The position numbers and the translations under genes are program-made. 63,649 bases of DNA from Phenylobacterium sp. CCH9-H3 (GTDB lineage Bacteria; Pseudomonadota; Alphaproteobacteria; Caulobacterales; Caulobacteraceae), in the NCBI RefSeq assembly GCF_001557235.1, contig NZ_LSJI01000094.1, forward strand, positions 1-63,649, written 5' to 3'. The notes beneath the pieces were generated by a model that was not told the origin of the DNA, did not search any database, and saw only the letters and a list, made by a program, of their open reading frames with translations. Position 1 is the first letter of the stretch. Each line of letters opens with the position of its first letter. This document shows positions 33,591-41,718 of the stretch, in pieces.

Positions 33591-34480
33591 ACGACCTGAA
33601 GGACAAGACCGCCTTCGTTACCGGAGGCGCCAGCGGGATCGGGCTGGAGACGGCCCGGGCCCTGGCCCGCCGCGGGGCCCGCCCCATCCTAGCCGACATC
33701 GACGGCGCCGCCGCCGAGGCCGCCGCCGCGGAGCTGCGGGCGGAGGGCGCCGACGCCATGGGCCTTTCCCTGAACGTCGCCGAGGAAGCGGATTGGGCGC
33801 GGGCGGGCGAGGCCGCCACCCGGTTCGGCCAGGTGCTCATCCTGTTCTCGAACGCCGGCGTCGGGGGCGGCTCTGGCGCGTTCGAGACCTATGACACCGA
33901 GGTGTGGCGGTGGGCCTATGCCGTCAACGCCCACGCCCACCTCTATGCCTGCCGCACCTTCCTGGGCGCGATGAAGGCGGCGGGGGAGCCGGCGCATCTG
34001 GCCGTCACCGCCTCGATGGTGGCCATCGTGCCGCCGCCGATCTCGGTGGCCTACATCTCGTCGAAGTTCGCGACCCTGGGCATCGCCATGGCCCTGCGCA
34101 ACGAGCTGGCAGACACCCAGGTGGGCATCTCGGTGCTGTGCCCGGGCATGTCGGCCACCAACATCGTCGCCACCACCGCCAGGCTGCGGCCCGGCGCCGG
34201 CGAACAGGGCGCCGCGGCCCAGACCGCGCAGAACATGTCGGGCGTCCTTGCCTCCGGCATGTCCCCCGCCCGGATCGGCGAGCGGATGGCGCGCGCCATC
34301 CAGGCCGGCGAGTTCTTCGTCTTCACCCATCCGGAATGGAAACCCATGGCGGAGGCCGGCTTCGCCGAGATGCTGGCCGCGTTCGGCGAGTCCGCCGACC
34401 CGGCCTACGCCGGCGACGACATTGCCGGACTGGTGGCGGCCAACGGCGCCCGGCGCATGAACGTGGCGGTGAACCGATGA
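33587..34480 (+). CDS. Short-chain dehydrogenase/reductase
   Basis: 297-residue classical SDR. Cofactor motif TGGASGIG, ADIDGAA after the second strand (Asp favours NAD), NAG in LFSNAGVGG, and the catalytic Ser-Tyr-Lys in TASMVAIVPPPISVAYISSKFA. GTG start 33587 overlaps the MFS stop; no ATG is nearby with similar context. It oxidises or reduces an alcohol/ketone intermediate. It may compensate for the broken SDR on the opposite strand, though the two are not close copies. Confidence 0.92.
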   Translation: MNDLKDKTAFVTGGASGIGLETARALARRGARPILADIDGAAAEAAAAELRAEGADAMGLSLNVAEEADWARAGEAATRFGQVLILFSNAGVGGGSGAFETYDTEVWRWAYAVNAHAHLYACRTFLGAMKAAGEPAHLAVTASMVAIVPPPISVAYISSKFATLGIAMALRNELADTQVGISVLCPGMSATNIVATTARLRPGAGEQGAAAQTAQNMSGVLASGMSPARIGERMARAIQAGEFFVFTHPEWKPMAEAGFAEMLAAFGESADPAYAGDDIAGLVAANGARRMNVAVNR

Positions 34481-35211
34481 TCGACCTGCACTTCGTCCCG
34501 ACGCCCAACGGCCACAAGCTGTCGATCATGCTGCTGGAGACCGGCCTGCCCCACCGGATCATCCGCTACAACCTGCTGGCGGGGGAGCTGAAGACGCCGC
34601 AGTTCCTGGCGATCAGCCCGAACGGCAAGGCGCCCGCCATTGTCGACCACGACCCCATCGGGGGCGGCGCGGCCTATCCGATGTTCGAGACGGGCGCGAT
34701 CCTAATCTACCTCGCCAAAAAGTCCGGCCAATTCCTGCCCAGGGAGCCGCGCGCCCGCTATCGGGCGCACCAGTGGCTGATGTGGCAGATGGCGGGCCTG
34801 GGCCCCATGCACGGCCAGGCGCACCACTTCATCCGCTACTGCCCCGACCCGCCGGCCTATGCCGTCAACCGCTACCTGACCGAGGCCAAGCGGCTATTGG
34901 CCGTGATGGACGGGCGGCTGGCCAAGGCGCCGTACCTGGCTGGCGACGAGTATTCCATCGCGGACATCGCCTGCTGGTCGTGGGTCCGCGCGGCCCGGGC
35001 CATCGACATCGAGATCGCCGACTATCCCGCCCTGGCCGACTGGTTCGCCCGCGTGGGCGAGCGTCCGGCGGTGCAGGAGGGCGCCTATGTGCCGCCCGAC
35101 AACCACCAGCTCCAGTCCGGCTCGAAGAAGATGCCGGTGACGCCCGAGCAGTGGGCGCAGCTGTTCCAGCACGACATGCAGGGCCGGCCGTACGCCGCGC
35201 CCGACGCCTAG
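34477..35211 (+). CDS. Glutathione S-transferase, nu class, second copy
   Basis: 244 residues. MIDLHFVPTPNGHKLSIMLLETGLPHRII is nearly the same as the start of the 30.5 kb GST. Both share HDPIGGG, MWQMxGLGPxHGQAHHFxRY and the C-terminal TPEQWxxLF. It is coupled to the SDR by ATGA overlap. Two paralogues in one catabolic island suggest successive glutathione-dependent steps or different substrates. The redox (disulfide) activity known for YghU/YfcG is the alternative to transferase activity. Confidence 0.9.
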   Translation: MIDLHFVPTPNGHKLSIMLLETGLPHRIIRYNLLAGELKTPQFLAISPNGKAPAIVDHDPIGGGAAYPMFETGAILIYLAKKSGQFLPREPRARYRAHQWLMWQMAGLGPMHGQAHHFIRYCPDPPAYAVNRYLTEAKRLLAVMDGRLAKAPYLAGDEYSIADIACWSWVRAARAIDIEIADYPALADWFARVGERPAVQEGAYVPPDNHQLQSGSKKMPVTPEQWAQLFQHDMQGRPYAAPDA

Positions 35212-35224
35212 AGAGGAGACCGTC

Positions 35225-35614
35225 ATGTCCGACGACGATGCGATGCGGGCTCTGGCCAAGCGCTTCTTCGACTGCGTGGAGGCGGGGGACATCGAGGGCC
35301 TGGTGGCCTGCTACGCCCCCGACGCCGAGATCTGGCACAACACGGACGAGCAGATCCAGGGGCCGGAGGACAACCGCAAGACCCTGGCCGGCATGGTCAC
35401 GCGCATCCTGGACCGGGTGTACGACGATCGGCGCGTCGAGGTGTTCCCCGGCGGCTTCGTCCAGCAGCACGTGCTGCGCGGGACCCGCAAGCACGACGGC
35501 GAGCGGCTGGCGCTGCCGGCCTGTATCGTCTGCGCCGTGAAGGACGGGAAGATCACCCGTCTCGACGAGTATTTCGACTCCGCCCGCGTGGCCGAGTTCC
35601 GCAAGTTCGCCTGA
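35225..35614 (+). CDS. SnoaL-like / NTF2-fold protein
   Basis: 129-residue cone-shaped NTF2-like fold: LAKRFFDCVEAGDIEGLVACYAPDAEIWHN at the start and VKDGKITRLDEYFDSARVAEF at the end. Relatives include polyketide cyclases, ketosteroid isomerases and ring-fission-product isomerases. Candidate acid/base residues are Asp and His in the pocket segments PDAEIWHNTD. ATG 35228 or 35225 follows GAGAGGAG. It belongs to the MFS operon and probably isomerises or hydrates an intermediate. Confidence 0.82.
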   Translation: MSDDDAMRALAKRFFDCVEAGDIEGLVACYAPDAEIWHNTDEQIQGPEDNRKTLAGMVTRILDRVYDDRRVEVFPGGFVQQHVLRGTRKHDGERLALPACIVCAVKDGKITRLDEYFDSARVAEFRKFA

Positions 35615-35622
35615 GGAAGCCC

Positions 35623-36261
35623 ATGCCCGTCCTGCGCCAGGTCCCGCGTTACGAAGTCACCTCCGAGGTCGTGAAGGCCTATTACGACCGCCTGTTCGGC
35701 CCCGACCGCGACCCGGTGGCGAGCCCCGGCACCGCCACCGGCACGCCCGGCGACTGGTGGACCGTGTTCGCCATCGCCCCGGACATCTTCAAGCACGCCG
35801 TGGACGGGTTCGCCGTCTATCGCCACCCGGATCGCAAGCTGGACCCGGTGCTGCGCGAGCTGGGCCAGACCCGCGCCGGCTGGGTGCAGGGCAGCCAGTT
35901 CGTCTTCTCCCAGCACTGCAAGTCGCTGCGGGGCCTGGGCGTCTCGGACGAGAAGATCGCGGCCATCCCGCACTGGGCCGTCTCGGACGTGTTCGACGAG
36001 AAGGAGCGGGCGGTGCTGGCCTATGCCGACTGCCTGACCTCGGGCGCCGGGCGCACGCCGCTGGCGGTGTTCGAGAAGCTGCGCACGTTCTGGGGCGACG
36101 AGGAGATCTTCGAGTTCACCTACATCACGACGCTCTACGCCATGCACGCCGTCATCACCCGGGCCCTGCGCATGGAGTACGACAACCGCGAGGACCCCAT
36201 CGTCGAGGTGGCGGCGCCCGAGGGCTTCAACGCTTCGGACTTCCTGAGCCCGAACCGGTAG
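35623..36261 (+). CDS. Carboxymuconolactone decarboxylase-family protein
   Basis: 212 residues with an AhpD-like helical fold. The family core is present as GWVQGSQFVFSQHCKSLRGLGVSDEKI. The CxxC redox pair of AhpD is absent (Ser and Val at those positions) while the following His is kept, as in non-redox CMD proteins. It therefore probably acts as a decarboxylase/lactone enzyme or binding protein and not as a peroxidase partner. It is the last gene of the MFS operon, 8 bp after SnoaL. Confidence 0.82.
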   Translation: MPVLRQVPRYEVTSEVVKAYYDRLFGPDRDPVASPGTATGTPGDWWTVFAIAPDIFKHAVDGFAVYRHPDRKLDPVLRELGQTRAGWVQGSQFVFSQHCKSLRGLGVSDEKIAAIPHWAVSDVFDEKERAVLAYADCLTSGAGRTPLAVFEKLRTFWGDEEIFEFTYITTLYAMHAVITRALRMEYDNREDPIVEVAAPEGFNASDFLSPNR

Positions 36262-36275
36262 ATCCGATCCCGGCG

Positions 36276-36331
36276 CCTTCGCGATCTTTGGGGTCTTCGT
36301 GCCTTGAACACAGCGCCTGCGGCGCTGTTCA
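36276..36331. repeat. Repeat arm plus hairpin between converging genes
   Basis: 36276-36301 is a single copy of the repeat arm described at 31308-31377. It is followed by a GC-rich hairpin, AACACAGCGCC/TGC/GGCGCTGTT (about 36307-36330), between the converging CMD and TonB-receptor genes, which may terminate both. Confidence 0.5.
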
Positions 36332-38500
36332 CATCTTCCAGGCCAGGGTCACGCCGTAGGTGCGCGGCGGGGCGTAGGGGACGACCACCTGGCCGTAGGG
36401 CGGAAAGCCGTTGGCATAGGTGGCGACCAGCTCGTCGGTCAGGTTCTTGGCCCACAGCGAGACCTCCCAGCGCCCGTCCGGCGAGGTGGCGGCGAGGCGG
36501 GCGTCGACATTGATGAACCCGGCCTGCTTCTGCCCGGCGACGTTCGAGGCGTCGAAGAACATGTGCGACTGGTTGGTGTAGTCGACGCGGCCCAGCACGC
36601 CCCAGCCCGCCACGTCGCGGCCGTACTGCACGCCCAGGTGCAGCTTGTGGCGCGGCGCGCGCGGCAGGTCGTTGCCGGTGTAGTCGGCCAGGACGCCGGC
36701 GGCGAAGCTCTCGAAGACGGCGTCGAGGTAGCCGAAGCTGCCGTCGATCTGCAGGCCCGGCGTCGGCCGCAGGATCCACTCCAGCTCGACGCCCTCGATC
36801 TCGGCGGTGGCGGCGTTGCCGACCGCCACGCAGCACAGCGGCACCAGCTGCGAGACCTGCAGGTCCTTGTAGTCGGTGTGGAAGACCGCCGCGTTGAGGA
36901 CGAGGCGCCCATCCAGCCATTCGGTCTTGGCGCCGGCCTCGTAGCTCCAGGCGTATTCGGGATCGTAAGGCGTCGCCTGGCTGGCGGCCGAACCGCCGAC
37001 CCCCTGGAAGCCGCCGCTCTTGAAGCCGCGGGTCGCCGAGACGTAGACGAGCGCGTCCGGAGTCGCCTGCCAGTCGAGGGCGAAGCGGGGCGTCAGCGCC
37101 TTCCAGCTCTCGCGGGCCCGCACGTCGTAGTCGGCGGCCAGGGGCGGCGGCTGGCCGGGCCCGGCGACCTTGCGCCCGATGAAACGGCCACGCTTGCGCT
37201 CCCAGGTCTGGCGCAGGCCGACGGTGGCCTCCAGCGTTTCGGTGACCCCGTAGGTCGCCTGCCCGAAGATCGCCCAGCTGCGCCCGTCGACCGCCTGCGG
37301 ATAGGTGGCCAGGCCCCGCTGGGCGGGCGAGGGAAGGTCCTGCTGCGCGTCCTGGATGCGGTTGTTGTCTTCGTCCAGGAAGTAGACGCCCACCTGGCCC
37401 TTCAGCCGGCCCTGCAGGAGGCCGAACGCCAGGCGCGCCTCCTGGCTGAACTGGCGGTTCTTCTCGTGGTCGGTCTGGGTGTACTCGATCTGGTTGGGCG
37501 GGTTCACCGGGTTGGAGAAGAAGGGCGTTCGGAAGTTCAAGGTGCTGGCGCGCCAGGCGGTGATCGAGGTCAGCACTCCGACCGGCGTCGTATAGGTCAC
37601 CTCGCCGCGGTAGGTCTGGAGCCAGCGGCGCAGGTAGCCGTCGATATAGGCGTTGGTGACGCGGGGATCGGGGTCGATCCCTGCGCAGTGGACGCCGCCC
37701 CGGATCGTCGCATCGCAGATGTTGTCGCGGGGAACGCCCCGCTGGTCCTGCTGGGTGAGGTCGGCGGCCAGGACGATGTCGAGGTCCGCGCCGGGCTGCA
37801 GGCGCAGGGCGGCGGCGGCGGTGCGCAGGTCCTGGTCGTCCACGCGGCGTCCGGTGGGCGCGTTGAACGCATAGCCGTCCCGCAGCTTGAGCGAGCCGCC
37901 GAGCGACAGGAACACGGTGTCGGAGAGCGGGACATTGCCGCGGGCGTTCAGGGTGCGCCGGTCAGGGTTGCCGTACCCGCCCGCGATGCGCAGGGACGGC
38001 TCGGCCGACGGCTTGCGGCTGACGAACTGGACGAGACCGCCCACGGCGTTCCGGCCGAACAGCACGCCCTGCGGGCCGCGCAGCACCTCCACCCGCTCCA
38101 GGTCCAGGGCGTCGATGTCGGGCGTGCCGCCGCGGCCGGCATACACCCCGTCCACGAAGACCACCACCGAGGGATCGCCCCCGGCGTTCTGGCTGATGCC
38201 GAAGGGCGAGCCGATGCCGCGGATCGCAGGGTTGGTCTGGATCGGGTCCACCGCCCCGACGGTGAAGCCGGGCGCCCGCAGCGCGATGTCCTGCAAACTC
38301 TCGATCGACTGGCGGCGCAGGGCGGAGGCCGGGAACGCGCTGACCGCCACCGGCGCCCGCTGGACGTTCTCCTCCACCCGCTGGGCGGTGACCACCAGTT
38401 CGGAGACGGCCTCGTGGGCCCGTTCCGCCGTGGCCGGTCCGGCCGCCAGGGCGGCGACGCCGAACGCCACCCACGAGACACCGTACGCCAGAGACTTCAT
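36329..38500 (-). CDS. TonB-dependent outer-membrane receptor
   Basis: 723 residues. Signal peptide (WVAFGVAALAAGPATAE), then SELVVTAQRVEENVQRAPVAVSAF, plug motifs NPAIRGIGSPFGISQNAGGDPSV and RVEVLRGPQGVLFGRNAVGGLVQFVSRKP, and barrel end TYGVTLAWKM. The last residue is Met, not Phe, which is less common for BAM substrates. It is oriented against the rest of the island and divergent from the TetR gene, its likely regulator. The substrate is unknown. Confidence 0.92.
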   Translation of the reverse strand: MKSLAYGVSWVAFGVAALAAGPATAERAHEAVSELVVTAQRVEENVQRAPVAVSAFPASALRRQSIESLQDIALRAPGFTVGAVDPIQTNPAIRGIGSPFGISQNAGGDPSVVVFVDGVYAGRGGTPDIDALDLERVEVLRGPQGVLFGRNAVGGLVQFVSRKPSAEPSLRIAGGYGNPDRRTLNARGNVPLSDTVFLSLGGSLKLRDGYAFNAPTGRRVDDQDLRTAAAALRLQPGADLDIVLAADLTQQDQRGVPRDNICDATIRGGVHCAGIDPDPRVTNAYIDGYLRRWLQTYRGEVTYTTPVGVLTSITAWRASTLNFRTPFFSNPVNPPNQIEYTQTDHEKNRQFSQEARLAFGLLQGRLKGQVGVYFLDEDNNRIQDAQQDLPSPAQRGLATYPQAVDGRSWAIFGQATYGVTETLEATVGLRQTWERKRGRFIGRKVAGPGQPPPLAADYDVRARESWKALTPRFALDWQATPDALVYVSATRGFKSGGFQGVGGSAASQATPYDPEYAWSYEAGAKTEWLDGRLVLNAAVFHTDYKDLQVSQLVPLCCVAVGNAATAEIEGVELEWILRPTPGLQIDGSFGYLDAVFESFAAGVLADYTGNDLPRAPRHKLHLGVQYGRDVAGWGVLGRVDYTNQSHMFFDASNVAGQKQAGFINVDARLAATSPDGRWEVSLWAKNLTDELVATYANGFPPYGQVVVPYAPPRTYGVTLAWKM

Positions 38501-38674
38501 CGCAACGCACTCCCCGCCGTGACCCTCGACCCGGCAAGGTCACCGAGGAGCCGCCGACCCCGACCCTGGAAGGCAACCCGGCAGGCGCCCCCTCCCGCGG
38601 ATCGTCCGATCCATAGCCGACGCGGCATGGCTGCGAAACCGCCAGCGGCCCCGGAGGGATGACGCTTGCGTTTA

Positions 38675-38707
38675 TGACCAATTCGTTCAATAGTGACGAT
38701 ATGGTCA
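38675..38707. promoter_or_regulatory. Possible TetR operator
   Basis: TGACCA (38675-38680) and TGGTCA (38702-38707) are inverted arms 21 bp apart, immediately upstream of and overlapping the preferred TetR start. This is weak evidence but the expected place for autoregulation and control of the divergent receptor. Confidence 0.35.
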
Positions 38708-39339
38708 GAAACGTGGAAACCCTCGACCGGCGCCGTGTGCGCACCCGCGCCGCCCTGTTGCGCGCCGGACAGAGCCTGTTTGCGGAACGGTCGGTGGACG
38801 GGGTTAGCATCGACGACATCGTGGCCGCCGCGGACGTGGCCAAGGGCAGCTTCTACAACCACTTCCCCGACAAGGACGCCCTGGCCCAGGCCCTGGCCGA
38901 CCAGGCGCGCGCGTCGGTGGAGGCGATGGTCGCCCACGTGGGGGCCGGCGTGGCCGACCCGGCCGAGCGGGTGGCCCGCGCCCTCTGCGCCTTCGCGCGC
39001 CAGGCGGTCGAGCATCCCGAGGGGGTGCGCATGATGCTGCGCCTGTTCCACGGCGCGGCGATCCCCGATGCGCCGATGAACGCGGGCGTCCGCGCCGACA
39101 TCCAGGCGGGGCTGGCGGCGGGCCGGTTCTCGGGCCTGTCGCTGGAGGCGGCGGTGCTGATGGCCGTCGGGACGGTCCAGATCACCGTGGCCCGCGTGCT
39201 GGATCACGACGCACCCGCCCAGGCCGCGGCCCTGGCGCGGGAGATGGCCGCCGCCCTGCTGCGCGCCCTGGCGGTCGATCCGGCCGAGGGATGGACCATC
39301 GCCGACCGCGCCGCCACCGACCTCTTCGCCCCCGCCTGA
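38701..39339 (+). CDS. TetR-family transcriptional regulator
   Basis: 212 residues from ATG 38701 (MVRNVETLDRRRVRTRAALL); an earlier in-frame ATG at 38659 would add 14 residues through the putative operator. The TetR HTH is GVSIDDIVAAADVAKGSFYNHFPDK. The C-terminal ligand/dimer domain is helical. It is divergent from the 36.3 kb receptor and 14 bp upstream of the MBL fusion gene, so both are candidate targets. It could also be the repressor of operators A-C, but its own promoter lacks that motif. Confidence 0.9.
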   Translation: MVRNVETLDRRRVRTRAALLRAGQSLFAERSVDGVSIDDIVAAADVAKGSFYNHFPDKDALAQALADQARASVEAMVAHVGAGVADPAERVARALCAFARQAVEHPEGVRMMLRLFHGAAIPDAPMNAGVRADIQAGLAAGRFSGLSLEAAVLMAVGTVQITVARVLDHDAPAQAAALAREMAAALLRALAVDPAEGWTIADRAATDLFAPA

Positions 39340-39353
39340 AACGGAGCCTCGCC

Positions 39354-40823
39354 ATGCCTATCCTCCGCGCCCTGGTGGCCCTCTATGGCCTGCTGTTCGC
39401 CGGGCTCGGCCTCGGCTTCTGGATCGCGCCGCAGAGGCTGGCGCAGGGCTTCCACCTGGAAGCGGTGAACGTTCCGGGGCTGGCGACCCTGCGCGCGGAT
39501 TTCGGCGGCCTGTTCCTGACGCTCGCGGTCCTCTGCTTCGCGGCCGCCTGGACCCAGCGCCGGTTGCCCGCCATCGCGGCGGCCCTGATGCTGGGCGCGG
39601 CGGCGGCGGGCCGGCTGATCGGCTGGGGCGTGACCGGCGACCTCGGGGGCCAGGCGGCGTCGCTGGGCGTCGAGGTGGTGGCGATCGTCCTCTTGGCGCT
39701 CTACGCCCGCGCCCTGGCTGCCGATCCCGCGGCGCGGCGCGGCGGAGGCCTCTGGTTCGCCGGAGCCGTGGTGGGCCTCGTCGCCCTGGCCAGCGGCGCG
39801 CTGCTGGTTCCGGGCGTGCAGCAGGGCCTGTTCCTGCAGGCCGCGACGGCGGGCGTCGGGCACAACAACAACGCGCTCATGAAGGACGACGCGCTGCGGG
39901 TGGTGCTGTGCGGCACCTCCGCTCCCCTGCCGAGCGACCGCCGGGCCAAGGCCTGCGTCGGGGTGATTGCGGGCGGCAAGCTCTACGTCGTGGACAGCGG
40001 GCCGGAGTCCACCGAGAACCTGCTGAAGTGGGGCCTGCCGCTGGACCGAGTGGGCGGGGTGCTGCTGACCCACTTCCATTCGGACCACATCGGCGACCTG
40101 GGCGAGTTGAACCTGCAGACCTGGGTCCAGGGGCGGCCCGGGCCGCTGGCGGTCTACGGCGGCCCCGGGGTGGAGCGGGTGGTCGCCGGGTTCAACGAGG
40201 CCTACGCCCAGGACCAGGGCTATCGCACCGCCCACCACACGCCGGCGATGATGCCGCCCGCCACCTGGCCGATGGTCGCCCGGCCCGTGCCGGTGGCGGC
40301 CAACGGCCCGCTGCCCCACACGGGCGTGCTGCTGGATGACGGCAAGCTCCGGATCACGGCGATCGAGACCAACCACGCGCCGGTCCACCCGGCCTACGCC
40401 TACCGCTTCGACTACAAGGGCCGCTCGGTGGTGATCACCGGCGACACGGCCAACTACCTGCCCCTGGCCGCCGCCTCGCGCGGCGCCGACATCCTGCTGT
40501 CCGAGGCGCTGAACCGCGAGATGATCGCCGACATGGAGCGGATCGCGCGCAAGGCCGACCGGCCGCGGGTCGCCCACATCATGGCGGACATCCAGAGCTA
40601 TCACATCTCGCCCACCGAGGCGGGCGGCCTGGCCGACACGGCGGGGGTGAAGCTGCTGGTGCTGTACCACCTGCTGCCGGCGCCGGATAACTTCATCCTG
40701 CGCAGGCTGTTCACCCGCGGCCTCGGCGACGCGCGGCGGGGCGAGTGGGACCTGGCCGACGACGGCAGCCTCTACACCCTGCCGGTGGGCTCCACCGACG
40801 TCCGCATCGGCCGCATCCGCTAG
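39354..40823 (+). CDS. DUF4345-like membrane domain fused to metallo-beta-lactamase fold hydrolase
   Basis: 489 residues. The first ~165 hold four to five hydrophobic helices and start LVALYGLLFAGLGLGFWIAPQRLAQGF, like DUF4345. The rest is an MBL-fold domain with LLTHFHSDHIGDL (HxHxDH zinc motif), ITGDTANYL (Asp ligand) and MADIQSYHISP. It is probably a membrane-anchored hydrolase facing one side of the inner membrane. DUF4345 normally occurs alone, so the fusion is unusual. The start follows GGAGCC; cotranscription with TetR is likely. Confidence 0.85.
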   Translation: MPILRALVALYGLLFAGLGLGFWIAPQRLAQGFHLEAVNVPGLATLRADFGGLFLTLAVLCFAAAWTQRRLPAIAAALMLGAAAAGRLIGWGVTGDLGGQAASLGVEVVAIVLLALYARALAADPAARRGGGLWFAGAVVGLVALASGALLVPGVQQGLFLQAATAGVGHNNNALMKDDALRVVLCGTSAPLPSDRRAKACVGVIAGGKLYVVDSGPESTENLLKWGLPLDRVGGVLLTHFHSDHIGDLGELNLQTWVQGRPGPLAVYGGPGVERVVAGFNEAYAQDQGYRTAHHTPAMMPPATWPMVARPVPVAANGPLPHTGVLLDDGKLRITAIETNHAPVHPAYAYRFDYKGRSVVITGDTANYLPLAAASRGADILLSEALNREMIADMERIARKADRPRVAHIMADIQSYHISPTEAGGLADTAGVKLLVLYHLLPAPDNFILRRLFTRGLGDARRGEWDLADDGSLYTLPVGSTDVRIGRIR

Positions 40824-40879
40824 CCCGGCGCGGGCCGCGCCTTGACCGCCCCGGCCGCGTCGGGGCAATCATCGGCCGT

Positions 40880-41047
40880 GGCGCCCGTGAGGGCTCAAAA
40901 GGGAATGCGGTGCGTGCGCTCGCGCACAAGGCCGCGGCTGCCCCCGCAACTGTAAGCGGCGAGCCGAAGACCAACACAGCCACTGGGGCCGAAAGGTCCT
41001 GGGAAGGCCGGTCCGAGGCGACGACCCGCGAGCCAGGAGACCTGCCA
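40880..41047 (+). ncRNA. Cobalamin (AdoCbl) riboswitch
   Basis: All landmarks of the B12 riboswitch occur in order: GGGAATGCGGTG (40901-40912), GGCTGCCCCCGCAACTGTAA (core, about 40936-40955), GCGGCGAG, CACTGGGGCC...CTGGGAAGGCC (about 40981-41009), ACCCGCGAGCC and the B12 box AGCCAGGAGACCTGCC (41031-41046). Adenosylcobalamin binding is known to shut off expression downstream. It precedes a membrane protein and a BtuF-like protein by 129 nt. Confidence 0.95.
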
Positions 41048-41175
41048 CAAGCCGTGGTCACGCGCGACCGCGTCGGACGGGGTGCGCCGATGTGGATGGA
41101 CCGGCTCCGGGGCTCCTCCGGGGGCGCCCATGTTCGTCGCGGTGACGTGTCACGTTCGCCGCGAGGTTTCGGCCC

Positions 41176-41718
41176 ATGTCTTCCATCGTCTCACCCTCCG
41201 CCCGCGCCGGCCTGTGGTCCGCGGGTCTCGTCGCCCTGGTCGTGGGCGGCTCCTTCCTGGCCGGCTGTCTCGAGCCCCTGGTCGCCGTGGCGGTGATCGC
41301 CGCCGGCGCCCTGCCGCTCGGACGGGCGCTCCTGCTGACCGCCGCCGTCTGGCTGGCAGGCCAGGCCGTCGGCTTCGGCCTGCACGACTACCCGCGCGAC
41401 GCCCAGACGATGTCCTGGGGCGTGGGACTGGGCCTCGCCGCCCTGGCCGCGACGCTCGCCGCCGCGCCGGCGTTGCGGGCCTTCGCCGGCCAGCCCGTAT
41501 GGCTGCGGGGGGGCGCGGCCTTCGTGGCGGCCTTCGTGGCCAACCAGGTGGCGATCCTGGGCGTGGAGCAGGTGGTCACCGGCGCCTGCGAGGTGCGGCC
41601 CGGGGTCATCAGCCTCGTGGGCCTGGTGAACGGCGTCTGGCTGGCGGTCCTCCTCCTGATCGACGCCGCCGTGCGCCGCGCCGGTCCGAAGCTCCCGGCG
41701 TTCGGGCGCGCGGCGTGA
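41176..41718 (+). CDS. B12-regulated integral membrane protein (putative corrinoid/cobalt uptake)
   Basis: 180 residues with about five to six transmembrane helices (AGLWSAGLVALVVGGSFLAG, LVAVAVIAAGALPLGRALLL, GVGLGLAALAATLAAAPAL, VAAFVANQVAILGVEQVV, GLVNGVWLAVLLLIDAAV). I do not recognise the family with certainty. The cobalamin riboswitch in front and the overlapping BtuF-like gene behind imply a role in cobalamin or cobalt transport. It could be a solitary transporter comparable to BtuM, but no sequence identity is claimed. Confidence 0.72.
   Translation: MSSIVSPSARAGLWSAGLVALVVGGSFLAGCLEPLVAVAVIAAGALPLGRALLLTAAVWLAGQAVGFGLHDYPRDAQTMSWGVGLGLAALAATLAAAPALRAFAGQPVWLRGGAAFVAAFVANQVAILGVEQVVTGACEVRPGVISLVGLVNGVWLAVLLLIDAAVRRAGPKLPAFGRAA

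Noticed and set aside
36563..38662. Long plus-strand open frame opposite the third TonB receptor
   Set aside because: Antisense to a convincing receptor; no domain pattern of its own.
41142..41153. GTGAC-GT-GTCAC inverted arms between riboswitch and membrane gene
   Set aside because: Short and single; could be part of the riboswitch expression platform but nothing else supports an operator.
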